DNA of 64,000 bases, from positions 18,807,880 to 18,871,879 of the forward strand of contig CAKAKS010000031.1 in assembly GCA_916700875.1 (NCBI GenBank), read 5' to 3'. The notes beneath the pieces were generated by a model, which saw nothing but the letters and a program-made list of their open reading frames with translations, was not told the DNA's origin and did no database searches. This stretch comes from Sebastes aleutianus (taxonomy: Eukaryota; Chordata; Actinopteri; Perciformes; Sebastidae). The position numbers were made by a program, and so were the translations under genes. Positions 32,901-47,900 of the stretch are shown in pieces; within the stretch, counting starts at the first letter, position 1; the number at the start of each line of letters is the position of its first letter.

Positions 32901-35900
32901 ACAGAAAAGGGTTAAGAAGCATATGCTCATTTGTAATAATCCACAATTAAAAGCTGGTACTGTTTAATTTATGGAGCCCTGCAAGTCACTGCATTTTCCA
33001 CAACACTGTCCTAAAACATATTTCAGAATAAAAGCCTTGTGTTAGCAAATGAAGGGAAAAAAAACGGCTTTTAAAAAGGGCTTTTATTTTGAAATGTGAA
33101 GTGTTGAGTTAGAAATAATCTGTTTCATATTCTACAGATATAGACATCAAAACTGTAGTAATGTTGCTGGTATGATGTCAATATACGGCCAAAAGATAAT
33201 TTTCAGTGTCTTATCTTCCAGCCGGCCATTAGGGATGCTCAAGCATACCTACATTTAATCTCAGCACCACTAAAAATAATAATAATCAGCCTTTAGCCCT
33301 CACGTCATGTGATGTTGTTTATTAGAGACATGGGGAAAATAATTACAAGTTCAAAGGGCTTTATTCAAACAGATTTAATAAGTAGGTGGCAGTATGCAAC
33401 CTCAAAAGGTGTGTAGTTAAGATCAAAATGAAGGCTGTGTCGCTGTGATCACATCGCAAGATGGTCTCTAGTTTCTTTTGGTTGTTGTTTGGCGGGTGAT
33501 GCTTTCATGCTCTGAATAGTGTTATATGTAATATTCATATTTGAGTATTGTGAATATTATGTCTGACTTGGGTTTTTGTTTCGTGGCATTTCCTCTAGGC
33601 AAAATGCAAACTCTGCTCTCAGGAAAATACGGTAAGCTAAACTGGCTTTAGGAATGTGACAGCTAGTTTTACTACCACGTTCATTTAAACAGCTGAGTTC
33701 TTGTTCTATATGGTTTTCCCCGCTGGATTCATAAAACTCATAACTACGTACAATTCCGATCATCTGCAGCCTATTTTTCCCCTTCTGTATTCACATAATG
33801 GATTCAAAATCCACAGGAATGTCTGAAAGGAAAAGACGCTGGAAAATGGAAAAAAAATACTGTATTCCCTTAAATCCCCTGATTATATTTCCTAAAATGT
33901 CTCATAGCACCGCCATCAGCTCAAGTTAAAAATCTTCTTTATTTACATTTATTAACATTTTGAACCAGCTGTCATGTTCAGGGAACTAGAGAGAAATGTG
34001 TATACTGAAAGGAAACATGGTAATGAATAAAGAAACCGCGATTGCCATAAACAAACAGAGCGACTATGAAGCACTAGCAGGAGACTGAAAGAGACTCATT
34101 GAGAGGGGAGACCCCGATCAACAGTGTGTGTCCTTGTGAATGCTGGTATGTTGAGGGTGGGGTCTCGTTGCTGTCAGTCTCTTTGAAGGTCTTGTGTAGG
34201 TGCACTCTTGTACTTTAGTGTGAGAAAAGGGTGTGTGGAGTGTTTTCCTGTATTCATTGAGAAAAGACTTTCCTCTGGAAAGCAGCCCTGCGTCTTTTTC
34301 TACCAATGCACGCCATCCATCATTGTGGTCTCTCAATAGGTTGCACTATGGCCCTGGCCTGAACTTTGGACTTGTACTCACACAGGGACTGTTTGGTAAT
34401 TGTTCCTGAAAATCCCTTTTAAGTGTCGCCTGCAGCAAACATGCTCAATATCCTCAGTGTCAAGTTGTATCACAGGCTTTATCTTCTGAAGGATGTAGCC
34501 CACCAAGGTGGTTCCTTCTAAGAACCAAAATTACGTTAAAACTAGGGCTGCACAATTAATCAATTTTTTTATCGAAATCGTAATAAGGCCCACTGTAATT
34601 TTCAAATCACAGGATGAGGAGGTTTGTTTGTTAAAGGAGGTATGTGTGTCAAAATATGATTTAAAAAATTAAACATTGCCCTGAGATGTCCTGGCCTACG
34701 CATCATATTCTACAGACTTAATAAAACATCTTTGTTTGCTACAGATCCCCGTAAAGATCACACCATAATCATTTTAATGTTTTTTTTTAATAAAAATTAG
34801 AATAATTGTGCAAAAAGGATCATACCTTTTAATATTGCAATATCAGTCAAAATAATCGCAATTAGATATTTTTTAAAAAATTGTGCAGCCCCATGTAAAA
34901 CCAATGGTGCATTCAGGTGCTCCTCATCAACTCGTAATGTCAAACATTTCCAAGTGTATCGCCTTGAAGTTGGCATCAAACAACCAGCAATGTGTACTGT
35001 TCCAACAGAAACCAGTTTCATGATACCCGTGTTTACAGTATGTTGAACTTGCATAAAAAGGGAAAGGCCTTGGATTTGTTTTTTTAGATCTAGAAAATGC
35101 ACTTGACTTGACACAGCTGTATTGTGATCTGACCTGTGGGGGTGAGCCGCACATCATGTCCCAGGTCCCATGGTGTCCTCTGGCTTGTCTGTAAAGTCTC
35201 ACAGCGTCGGTGAAGGCTGGCGTCTGAACGGTGCAGTCCTCTGGTAGACCTGTTGGGGACAGAAAAGAGCAGAGCAGATGCTTGGTAACATTATAGACAC
35301 AAGAGCCCCTACTCCCCTTTTTTTAAAAGAAGGTGCAGTTGGCAGAAATGATCTCAATAGCAAGATTGTGGGATGCTTTTTTGAATTGCATGATTTTCCT
35401 TTATTGAAGTAAAGTCTCAGAATGCTCTGTAGTGCCTAAATGGATGTTTACTTGATGTGAGATGTGGACATTTCATTGGTAGATTCCCACACTAACAACC
35501 GTTTCCATAACATCTGAGTCATTTCTGAGGGACGGTGTAATTTTGGCCAGCGGTATATTCAGTAACAGTGGCTGAAGTGTAGGACAACACTCCCCTGTCG
35601 CATTCACAGTTGTGTGTCATCCCCAAAAAACAGGAAGATGTTGGCTTGTTGAAGGACAGATTTCATGTGGTTGCCCTGGTAACTACTGCCCCTCCCAGGC
35701 AGCTGACAGGACAATAGAAGCAAACTCACAAAGCTCTCGGCAACACGCATGCGTTTTTAGGAAGTTGGTTTTTATCATGTGGTTGTGTTTTAACTACAAC
35801 ATTAGCTGCCTCTCTCAAGGCCACAGCACTGAAGGATACTGAGTGCTGAAAGTTAGACATCCCTCACAAAAGAGTATAAACAGGTGTACGGAATAAAACT

Positions 35901-38900
35901 TCCCTATAATTAGCAATTTGTCCTTAAAATAAAAGCGACTGATGCTTCAGTTGCATTTTTCTCACGTGGCAACAAGAGTCCTTTCTGACGCAGAAATGTG
36001 TAATTAGAGGATAGGTTTGCTGTTTGCTAACCCAGCCCTTATTGAAATGTTGTTTACCATCAGTTATGATGGTCAATATTATAACGCAACTTCAACAATA
36101 GCAGCAATACCTTTTTTTAAAAGCTTAGCTTCAGCTTTTCACTGGGCCTAAACACTTACACTAAGTGCGAAACTTGTACAACTTCCACAGAAACATTTTG
36201 CAGTGGTGGAGGAAATATTTAGACATTTTAGTTACTTACTAGTAAAAGTAGATAATGATACTAGGACTGGCAGTCGATTAAAATATCTAATTGCGATTAA
36301 TCACATGATTGTCCATCACGATTAATTGCAAATTAATCGCACATTTTTTTTATCTGTTCAAAATGTACCTTAAAGGGAGATTTGTCACGTATTTAATACT
36401 CTTATCAACATGGGAGTGGGCAAATATGCTGCTTTATGCAAATGTATGTATATATTTATGACTGGAAATCAATTAACAACACAAGACAATGACACATATT
36501 GTCCAGAAACCCTCACAGGTACTGCATTGAGGCATTAAAAATATGCTCAAATCATAACATGGCAAACTGCAGCCCAACAGGCAACAACAGCTGTCAGTGT
36601 GTCAGTGTGCTGACTTGACTATGACTTGCCCCAAACTGCATGTGATTATCATACAGTGGGCATGTCTGTAAAGGGAAGACTCATGGGTACCCATAGGACC
36701 CATTTTCATTCACATATCTTGAGGTCAGAGGTCAAGGGACCCCTTTGAAAATGGCCATGCCAGTTTTGCCTCACCAAAATGTAGTGTAAGTTTGCAGCGT
36801 TATGGCTCCTTCGCTCCAAGCTAGTATGACATGGTTGATACCAATGGATATCTTAGGTTTTTCTAGTTTCATATAATACCAGTATGTTCACTCTAGTTTG
36901 CTAAAGCCTAAAAATTGCAAGTTGCATTAATTCATTAAAGAAATTAATGGCATTAAAATTAATTTGCGTTACCTTTGACAGCCCTAAATGAGACTGATTT
37001 TCTGATGAAATAACCAGCCCCAAAACAGCTCATTACAGGAACAACAGGCTTTTTATGATGACATAGCAAAAAAAAAATATTCTTATGCTGAAAGGCCTCT
37101 GAAACCCAAACCAAACAGTATTACTGTAACACATTTTTATATTGTCAATATATGCCTTTGTACTCCCGCCAGAATGTCTGTATGATGATCTGTTTATTGT
37201 ATGTGAAGTCTGTTAAGGACAAGCATCACTGTGTGTCTATCAAGTTGTTTTGTCTGTGGCTGGACGTCTGTGACTCAGAGGAGGCTGACAAAGACAGGAA
37301 GTGACCAAGGAGTGAGGCGGGGGGAAAGGCAGAGCCAGACAGGAAGCTGTCTCCCTCTAGCTCACTAAGTCTTTGCTGACGGGCTGAGAGTCGCGTGTTA
37401 GCTTGTTTTGGCACAAGTTTTCTCGAGAATTCACCGGACACTAAGGTTTAGAGGCACAGTGGGAAAATAACGTTGGCAGGTGACCAGCCATCATTTGGAG
37501 GTCAAATGCAGTGAAAAGTGTCTGAGGGACGCAGCAGCAGGCTGGCTTATAGTTTACTATCCAGGGTTCAATGTTTTTTTCATTTGCTCGGTTGGGCAAA
37601 TGGATCAGAAATCTACTTGCCAAAAGTTACATTTTACTTGCCCCCATGCAAGTTATCGGCGGCAGTTATCAATTGTCATGTTTAATCTTTGAGTAGATTA
37701 ATTTGGAGTTCTGCCCACATCCTCTAAAGCCACCCAACTGAACTCCTGTTTCCAGGATAAATGAAATGCTCGCTCGCGCTTGAGCTCATATTTTGTCTTT
37801 ACGTACCACCATTTTCTCACGAGTGCCCGATCAGTACTGCAAATGTACAACTCTCAACAGAGATGAAAAGGACGCAAGATGGCTCACTCCTTAGCTACTT
37901 CCATTATCAGCTCCAGAAAAAATCGGGCAAGTGAGTTGCTTGATTTACTTGCCGGGCAAGCGGGCAAGCCTTATTGTTGAGCTCTGCTATCTTTATACCA
38001 GACAGTTCAAGACCCACAACTGATAATGTGCATGTCAACATGCCACATGACCTTTTAAAGTGTTCTTGACCAAGCAGTCAACCAACCAGTTTTCCGCATG
38101 ATTGAATATAATCTATTTGTATGGTTTCACATGGCTGAATCCTAAAGGTATTTCACTTTTTCTGCAATTCAGTGATAGTTGTCTGCACATCCATGGTTAC
38201 ACTGCAAAAAGGAACTGCTTATAGCTAATTCTGCATATTTTTAATGGTACCAAATTGCAAAACTGTAAAACAATTATAGGCTAAAAAACACTAGGTTCAT
38301 GTAGTCCATAGCTAACTCACTGACTCCATGGCAAATATTATACTTCCTGTTTACATCTGTCTTACAGAAGTAACAAAGAATAGCAAGCGGAAAGACAAAC
38401 TCCTCATTTAAAGCTTTTAAGCTTTAAAGCAAACTTTAAAGCTCTCTAACTCTTGATGTGTTTGTGTTTTACTCATGTTAGCTAGCCAGCTGCAACATGT
38501 AATAGGAACCTGGCACATCGAGTAGCTAAGTGGGTGATGATGGGCTGCTGACCTACTGTAGTTTAAAAATCAGTATCCTGTTGTTGAGGGCGTGACTGGC
38601 AGTTATGAGAAAGAGAAGGAAAGACAGACTGCGCCAATACCAAATAATACTAATTAGAGCCTCTAAAATTAATAGTAAATAAGTATTATTAAACCTTTTC
38701 ATATTGTTTACCCATGGCCTGGCATTAGTCTGTGGTCTGGTTCAGTCTTGGTGTTTGTTTTTCAAGAATAAATCAGTGATTTGAACACTTTTAGTGCACA
38801 AACTATGACCAGATCACCAGTGTGAAATGCCTGAAAGTGAGTTCTTTTACATTCTCAGCTTGTTGCCCACTTGAAAAGAAAATTTCCTCTTAGTGCCAAC

Positions 38901-41900
38901 AGAAAAAGGAAAATACTTCTGACAATCTGCCAGGCATGTAAACCCCTACACGTTCTCCATATGCCTGAACCAAGCTAGATCAAGGAGCAGATTACAGTTT
39001 CTCTGCACCGTGTGTGTGTATGTGTACTTTGTATAAATAGAACATGTGGCAGCACTTACCACCGTCTCTTTATGTGAGGCATTTCCCTCCCTGCCTTGCT
39101 CACCACGTTCTGGTTGGTGGGATTTTAGCAGCAGCCGTGGATGAGTTCCCAGGCCTTCACATCCACAAATGTGTGTTTGTTTCTCAGAGTTAAATATATT
39201 TGACATTTTTAAAACCCATTAAAGCATTTGAATGTCAAATATTGTCTGATTAGAGTTCAGCTTCAGGCTACCTGCCGTCACATCAATGCAGGTTTTAAAC
39301 ACTGCTGCTGCTCCGACCGACATGCATGAACGGATTTCCCCCATATGGTGCAGCCCTATGCAACCAGCCGAACCCACAGTACAATAAATACTCGCTGAAA
39401 CATACCATCAACCGCAGACATCACAAACACGACTGAATAAGTCCTAAAATACGATTTTAAGCAGATCCCTGCCTCCAGTACCAGCAACTGAGTGAATGCT
39501 GGGCACCCCGTATTGGTTTATTTTGTATTAATACTCTATATAGTCTGGTAATGACACCATAGAGTACATAAATGTCAATATTTTAACCATATAGCATGGT
39601 GAGAAGCACACTGTTCTGCTACTGACAAGCCACAAACCTGGCTTCAAATATCGTCCTTTGAATGCAGGTCTCTTCTTGCTGAGAGGAATTAGTCTGAGGT
39701 CTGTGGATCAGAGCAGAGGGCTGCTGACTGGTTTTAAAGGCTGTGGGGGTGGAGACTTGTCTGTGATTGATGGTTCTCTAGTGGCCCAGCAGCAGCTCTG
39801 AGCAGTCTCTGACTACTAATGTGATGCAGCATCAGCCCGGCTGCTGCACAAACTGAACCCATCTCTTGATTGTATTGTTTTTTTTAATTGATGAATCGTA
39901 AAAAATGTTTTAAAATATCATACGTATATTGAGAGCCCAAGATGATGTCCTCACATTGCTTGTTTTGCTTGACCAACAGTTCAAAACCAAACAATATAAA
40001 ATGATCAATGATATAAAAGCAAAGGGGACAAATCCTAGAAGCTGGAACGAACAAATGTTTTGCCAATTTTGCTTACTGGTGCCATTAAAGGAGTGTTTTT
40101 GTTAGCTTAGAATGAGTCCTTAATATCTACATAGGGAGCGGGTCCTCTTCACGGAGTCCGCCACATTGGACCGCCATGTTTCTACAGTAGCCCAGAACGG
40201 ACAAAACCAAACACTGTCTCTTGAGAGAGCCTTTCGCGTTTTTACGTTACCTGGAGGTGACCGTACAGTAGTTCTTTGACACACTTGAACGTGAGCCACA
40301 GAGTGCAAAACTGTGGTATCACCAGCCGCCGTCTGACTTCTCCTAAAGTTGTGCGTTACCACGTTTTTGCACTCGGCGGCTCACATTACCGCAGTCTTGG
40401 AAAGGAAGGAGTGAGCTGTTGCAATCTACAACCACACCACTAGATACCGCCGGAGTCTGAGCTGAAGGAGTTACTGGTGAACCTGCGTGCCGTAAATCCT
40501 TTCACCTGATTTTGCGCGGAAACTGACCCGGTCGCACCGATGACAAGCATTAAGAATAACTATATAGAAATAGCAATCTTCTCACTGATGGTCTAGTTTA
40601 CTTATGTAGGTCATGTAGAGGCATCAGTATTAAACTGACTGTTTCATAACCAGTTAAAAGTTCCTCACAGTAACTTTAATTGATTATGAAAGTTGGTGTT
40701 GATTCATATTCTGTTGATATGAAACAAATTGTAAACGAATTGCTTCAGGACTCGACGTCATCTTGTTTACTTGACAATTAAGTTCATTATGGATCTAACC
40801 TCAACCGCGACACTATTACATTACTGGAAGTTGCCTGTGGCTTTATGGAAAATTTCAGTTCGGGTGTACTGGGTCCAATTTCAGCCATTATAACATTTTA
40901 CTCACCAGGTTAATTATAGAGGTACAGGGACATGGTGACTCCACTTAGAGCTTCACAACAGAGTCCTTTGCTGAAACTTCCAGAGCAGTCAGATTTCACT
41001 CTTTTTAAGAAATGATTTTAAAGTGTAAACAAAAGTTAACAGTGAAGTTATTATCCAAAATGTCTGCCTTAAGGGATTATTCGATTGTGCAGAACATCCT
41101 GGTTCAACATTAACCTGGTTTAACTCATGTTGACCAATCTGATGGGCTGCGGCTTTGTGTTGTGCAGAGTACTGTGATGAGGTCACTTGTTAACTGAGCT
41201 TATTAACAGGACGCTTTGCAAATCATCCTGTTAAGATGATGCAAAGCAGTAGCCGATCACTGAGGATAAAACAACAAGAGCTTTAGTGGATTCAAATAAA
41301 GCTACAGTGTGTCAGCGGGAACATTTAACTTGTGGTTTTTACTTATCAAAGCCAGCTGAATAGTGTCAGTGTTCAGCTGCTTTGCATGAAGCGTCGGTGC
41401 TCCTCGCAGTTTATTCTTCATGGGCACTGCAGTATTATCTGTACATGTGCTCTGTAAGATTCTAGTGTTAAATTCAGTGGTCATTTCTCACTTGAGTCTA
41501 TTAGGAAACCAAGTGCAAAGTCTCATATGCCATATGTAAAATTGCTATACAATTTAAAAGGGCAATATGTAGGACTAACAGCAAACATTTAAAATGGGTA
41601 ATGTAGTACAAATTCAAAGCATTTTAGCCGTGGCCCGTCCGCTCCTCCGGTGTGACTGATAGCAGTTTGCGCAAATTTTTAAAATTTTTAGGGTTACCTT
41701 CTAGACACAACTGCGTTAGCATCTGGCCAGCAGCAGTAGTCGGAATCACCTCACCGGCTGTGTGTCTTAAATACTCGCTGCCTTGATAACACAGCTGCAC
41801 ACGGACCACAGAGAGATGTGACAAGGCTTTTGGTTGTGTAGAATCTAACGTCAACGTTATCTCTGTTGATCCAGTTAATTTGCTTGCTCCCATGGCTGCA

Positions 41901-44900
41901 GAAGGCTGTGTCTGCGTGCCAATTTGTTTCATATGTGGCAACAGCATGTCAAAATGGGCAGTGGACAGGATCACTCCGGCCAAACCAAAAACAGACGGAC
42001 TGGACTGGAAATGTCAAAGGAGAACATACTGGCTGTAGCATTGTTGTCGGAGAAGCTAGTATTTCAATTTAGCATGTTAAAGCAGGATATTTTTGGCATC
42101 ATTGGGCAAAAATTCCATAATAACCTTTCAGCATATTGTAATTCAAGTGTTCTGAGAGAAAACTAGACTTCTGCACCTCCTCATGGCTCTGTTTTTAGAC
42201 TTTAAAAAATCTAGCCCGTGATGGGAGACTTTGGCCAATCACAGGTCATTTCAGAGAGAGAGCGTTCCTATTGGCTGTTTATTCAACGGAGGCGGTTGTC
42301 AATCATTTGCAAACTCTAAACAATACACTAAAATATGTTTCTGTAAACATTTGAGGATAGAAATAGGCATTACAGGAACAGAATCTTGATTCATATTTGA
42401 TCGGCGCTGCCTAGTTTGACCTTTTGATCGGAGTTCACGAGTGATTGACAGCTGCTCAGAGACGGCAAGGCTCCAGCTCGGCTCTGAATAGTTGTTTTCC
42501 TCTCGTCTGTGAAATCTGGCAGACGTCATTAGGAGCACCGGAGGACACAGAGGCACATGATTTTAATTTCAGATTACGTGTCTCATTAACTACTGTCAGG
42601 ATATAGCGACCGTTTTATATTCATATTTGCTCCAATCTGCCTACTACAGCTTTAATTGCCTTAATCTCTGATGACATATCTTGGTCATTTTATGATTTAC
42701 TACAGTAAATACACTACATATTGATCCTTTAAAGAAGTGTTAATTTCAACATCTTAAAATCTGCCCTGTTGGACATGGAGGCATGTACATTAAGCGTAAA
42801 TGTTTATATATATGTGTGAGTCCAGGGAGGAAATGAGACTGGAGAGAGGGGTCAGGGGTCAGGCTGTAAAACCATTTATCACCCCCAGGAAAAGTCTATT
42901 ACCGGTTCTGGTTTTCCTCAAAACACCGACATGACAGAGGTGAGACTGGGTGTGTCAACGCAGACCAAAAAAAACATGAATGCCGATCCACACCGACACC
43001 AGCCACGGCGACAGTTTAACACACTCTGTTCCTCACAACATATTCCTGAAGCCCAGCCTCACAGCTGGAATGTACGGCAGGGACTCTGGCGTTTACTGAG
43101 CATGCCCGAACAGGTAGTGTTGTGGAAGTAACGGGTGAGCTTGACTGGGTACACACAAGGGGCTGATTTTGTTTTACAGTCAGAACATGTGTGCTCTAAA
43201 GTTGGTGTTTGGCTTCTAATTAATTTGCCCCTTCGACCAAAATTTTACTAAACTGAAGAAATGAACAGAAGTTTTTTGGCTCCTCTAACTAGTGGGCGTG
43301 CATTGTATGTTTTGAAACTAATACTGATGACAGACAGCTGCTAGCATTGTGCGGTTAAGGATAACGCTTTGAATTCATGCAACATAGTTGGCTATGTGCA
43401 AAACAAGGCGGAATCCGGTTGAGCAGCTTTGTCAGTCTGGAGATGAGCTTAGAGCCAGTGTGTTGTTTCATTCTATACATGGTGTGAAGTTTTGTGTTTT
43501 TGTTCATGATACAGGATTGATTAGCCTTTAACTTACAGTGGACATGTTTAGACAAACTGTCCTGCTCGCTTGCTTGCATTTTTCTGTAGGTGCTGAGTGA
43601 TTTGATACAGCTGACTTGATGATTACAGTGACACCAATTGTGCGTGATGATCCATCCCAACAATCACTTAAAGCACAAGTACAGATAATTCAGCCATACA
43701 TCAGATGTCATGTGTGGAGAGCTGTTGAAGCCTTAAAGCTCAAACAACAGCATTGCAATCATATCTGTGCACACCCTGAGGCATGTTCTGTAAAACATAC
43801 GTCATAATTGTGTGCTTGAAAATTAGGGTCAGCTAAGGTAAAGTCTTGTCTTTGTGCATATGGATGTTAGCACGCCACTTTGTTGCCAAAATGTTAGTGT
43901 TTAGTATTTATTATTACCCAAAGTTAACTAAAGCTGGGTTTCCACCAAAAGTTCCCAGGACTTTTTAGTCCCTAGAACTACTTTTAAAGAACTAAAAGGT
44001 TACTTCAGCCCACTGTGTTTCCACCGCAGTCTAAAGACCAGCGAAGATTAGTCTGCTGATGTATGACAAAGCAACATGATGTGGTGAGGGCTGCTGGTGG
44101 TCACAGCGGTAAACACACTCTGCAGCCTGCGGTTCAGTGTGTCCGCCTGTTTCATCTAAAAAACACGTTGAAAAATACATTAACTTTTAAAAAACATGAA
44201 GTTCTGTCTCACTGGGATGATATTTACTGCTGCATATATTAACTGATGCTAGTTGGATGTAATGAATGAAATGAAGAGGAGGAAAATTAAACTAAGAGCG
44301 TCTGTCATGGCCTTTTTCAAAGGGGTCCTTTGACCTCTGACCTCAAGATATGTGAATGCAAATGGGTTCTATGGGTACCCAGAAGTCTCCCCTTTACATA
44401 CAGGCCCACTTTATGATAATCAAATGCAGTTTTGGGCAAGTCATAATCACTGACAGCTGTTGTTGCCTGTTGAGCTGCAGTTTGCCATGTTATGATTTTA
44501 GCATATTTGTTATGCTAAATGCAGTACCTGTGAGGGTTTCGGACAAATTTTGTTATTGTTTTGTGTTGGTAATTGATTTCCAATAATAAATATATACATA
44601 TATTTGCATAAAGCAGCATATTTGTCCACTCCCATGTTGATAAGAGTTTTAAATACTTGACAAATCTCCCTTTTAAGGTACATTTTGAACAGATAAAAAA
44701 TGTGATTAATCACAATTAAATATTTTAATTGATTGACAGCCCTACTTTATAGATATGGTCATAAATTTATAATTTGTTTGAGAACCTTTATGATTAGGTC
44801 TAATCTACTCTTGATCTACAATCTGTCAACACCACCTGTCTTTGCAGCCAGCAGGATCCAAACAAGCCCATTCATGTTCACTGCAACAGTCACTAAATCT

Positions 44901-47900
44901 TTGTAGTTTTGTATTTTTATCTCAACTTCTCCAAGGTTCCCGCTCATTCTGATTCACTCTGTCTCAAGTCTAAATAAAGCACACTGAATGTGAGATCATA
45001 CACTTCCACGCATGCATGCTCGCACACAACCATAAAAATGAACTTGACTCTCCTCAAATGAAGTCACTACGTCGTACTGCAAAATTTAAATTTTAATATA
45101 CCTGCCAATTAAGACTTGGTTTATAACTATAATTTGCAGTCAACATGCCGCGTGGCACACAAAGGTTGGAATCTGGCCAATGATTTATACCTCTTTTTAT
45201 ATTCTTCGACACAAAGCCCAAAGGTGTCGCTCTAAGTTGTCTTGCCAAGCCGAGAGATATAGTATGACGACATCACAAAAAAACGGATTACATTATGTTT
45301 GCACATCCTCGGGCATGTCTCTGCCCTCTGTGTCTCAACACAATGTCACATGAGTCATGCCAGCACAAGAAGAAACGTTAATAACAGATCAAGAGTAATT
45401 CTCCACCCTCATAAAACAAACATCCTCTAACGTGCAACCAAATGCAAAACGCACCGCAATGTCCTCCAAAACACAATCAATTCACTAACTAAAGCCAGCT
45501 CTCATATAATGGTGGCATGCTCAAACAAATGAAGGCTGGGAAAAAAGACCTGTACAATAAAAAGTCTCATAAAAAAGGGAAAAGCAGCGACTCATTACCA
45601 CTACATTCTCCAAGCTTTTAAACAAGTAATCTGTAAAGGGGAGACTCGTGAGTACCCATAGAACCCATTTTCATTCACATATCTTGAGGTCAGAGGTCAA
45701 GGGACCCCTTTGAAAATGGCCATGCCAGTTTTTCCTCGCCAAAAGTTAGCGTAAGTTTGGAGTGTTATTTAGCCTCCTAACAGCAGAAAAGGCTAATTAA
45801 AAAAACAGTAAGCTTCTCACTAAATATGATCAAATATAAAACATGAAGAAATAGAATAAAAGCCTGTCTCAAATAGAAGTCTGGTTCTCTCTCCAGCTGA
45901 GTAAATAAAGTCCCTGCAAACTATTTGAGCTCTGATCCAAAGACAACAATAAGTCACATTGTAGCCGAGACTAATAAAATATACAAATAGTCATCATTCC
46001 TGCAGCATCTCGCATTCACAGATCAACCAGCTTGCTCAGATGGCATGTAAAGGTTTCACACCGTGACTCACGCAAAACCTCGTCTGAACCATGAACAATG
46101 GTAGAGAGGAACTAACTGTCTGGAGCACAGAGAGAAAGTCACTGCTATTCATGGTGTACATGTACTGTATCTGGACAACTGAATTTACCAATTTTCATCT
46201 CCTATGCTCATCACAGATTTCTATAATCTTGAGTACCATTAATGTAACACTGCCAGTGGCCTTTCTAGTGGTAATACTTCTCTACTTACAGTAGAAGAAG
46301 TGAAGTTATTGTGTGCTTGTGTGTATCGTTACCATTGTTACTGTGTCGGACACAGTCCTGCAGCACTGCGTGCCACTTCTTCTGTTCCTTCTCTGTCATC
46401 ACACAGAAGTAGTGGTGGCGGGCGTACGGGTGCCACAGGATGAGGGGGAACTGGCTCGCACACTTGATAAACGGACCGCTGCCCACTTTGGCCTTGATAC
46501 CTGCAACAGGTCACATGACAGAACGAGAATGAGAAACTACAAGATTTAGTGCAACAGGTCACATGACAGAACAAGATTTAGAAAGCACTTTACAGACAAT
46601 GAGGAAAATGCAATGATAAACAAGCAAGTGCATTGGGGAATAAAATATTTAAAAAGAAGTTTTCGATTAGATAAAAACAATTTTCGAAATGATTACATTA
46701 TCTTATTTCAATACATTTTGACTTTTGGACTTTACAACGCTTTGGAGTTATAGGAAATGTTTGGATCACACGAGTTGGAAACAATCCTACGCAGCCACCA
46801 CTGGAATCTAATTCTACAAATGGTATAATAGGAACCACTGCTGTACAGTATACATCAACCATTTTTAGCCATGTTTTGTCATATTTCAACCCGATATCAT
46901 GCCAAAGCGTGTAATAGACCTGCTTGTCCACCAGAGGATAGCGTGTAAGTGTCACATTTTGCCACTTCGAGGCGTTAATATTACATGCTTATATGAAGGT
47001 GCAGTACCAGCAGCGGGCAACAAAACCACTCACTTAGATTTAGGCAACAAAACCACTTAGTTCGGTTGAGGAAAACCGTCATGGTTGGCCTTTAAAATAA
47101 GTACGTACAGTAAATTAAGTACAATATGTACGGAAACAACGTAACATTAGTACAGAAAACCTGTCACTAAAAAACAAGTCACAAATGTAACTTGCAAAAC
47201 AAAACAGCGGTCTCCTGGTTAAAAGTCCTGTTTGTTGGACCCATCCATCCCTCCCTTTTCATTCTACGTCACTAGCTCTGAGCATATTTACATGGATGCG
47301 TTTACATTGCAGTCAATATAGACTACATGGCGTACAAATGACACGCCTCGAGCAAGAACGGCATTACACGCTTATGCCTTGCGCATTATTGTCATTCACA
47401 CGCCTTTTTGTGCGACCGGGCTGCATATTTACAGTAGATATTCATAATTTTCTGTCTGTCCTTTTCTTACCTGGCAGACTGGCATTAATCAGCTCCATGT
47501 ATTCCTCCATTGAGGTCAGGGCCTTATATCCAGCGCAGTTGATGGTTGATTTTGGGTGAAGGCCCCGTTCGTGTGCCTGTTGGAGAGATGGCAAAAAACA
47601 CGGCAAGCTGTTTTTTAACACAAGTGCCCAAATCATTGTTTCGTCAAGTAAGAAGTGTAAGGTTACTCACTTTTTTGCTCTCATAGAGGCTGATTGTGTA
47701 GCTGTTTGGCACCGATACAAAGCGATTCCTCCACTTTCGATTCTCCTCCAGATACTCAAACAGACTCCCTGAGAAGATGGACCGGCCTGCCAGAGGGTCC
47801 TGAAAAATCACAGAGACACTTAGCACTAAAGCATTATGGCATTGGCATATTTTATGTATCTTGTGATACAGACATTTTGTATTAATTGAGATCTTTCATA

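Larger units (their letters stand above)
30257..35133 (-). other. niban2 intron 6
   Basis: Contains a local duplication (31232-31530 and 32062-32370) and a hAT-type element (34543-34893). 32400-34540 shows no gene, no strong repeat structure and no conserved exon that I recognise. Confidence 0.6.
35250..46332 (-). other. niban2 intron 5 (11 kb)
   Basis: The largest niban2 intron; no exon is recognised. It holds elements at 36262-36986, about 37563-37985, 40090-40430, 41554-42655, 43935-44303, 44303-44744 and 45632-45775. 38000-39880 and 42670-43930 show nothing I can name. Confidence 0.6.
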
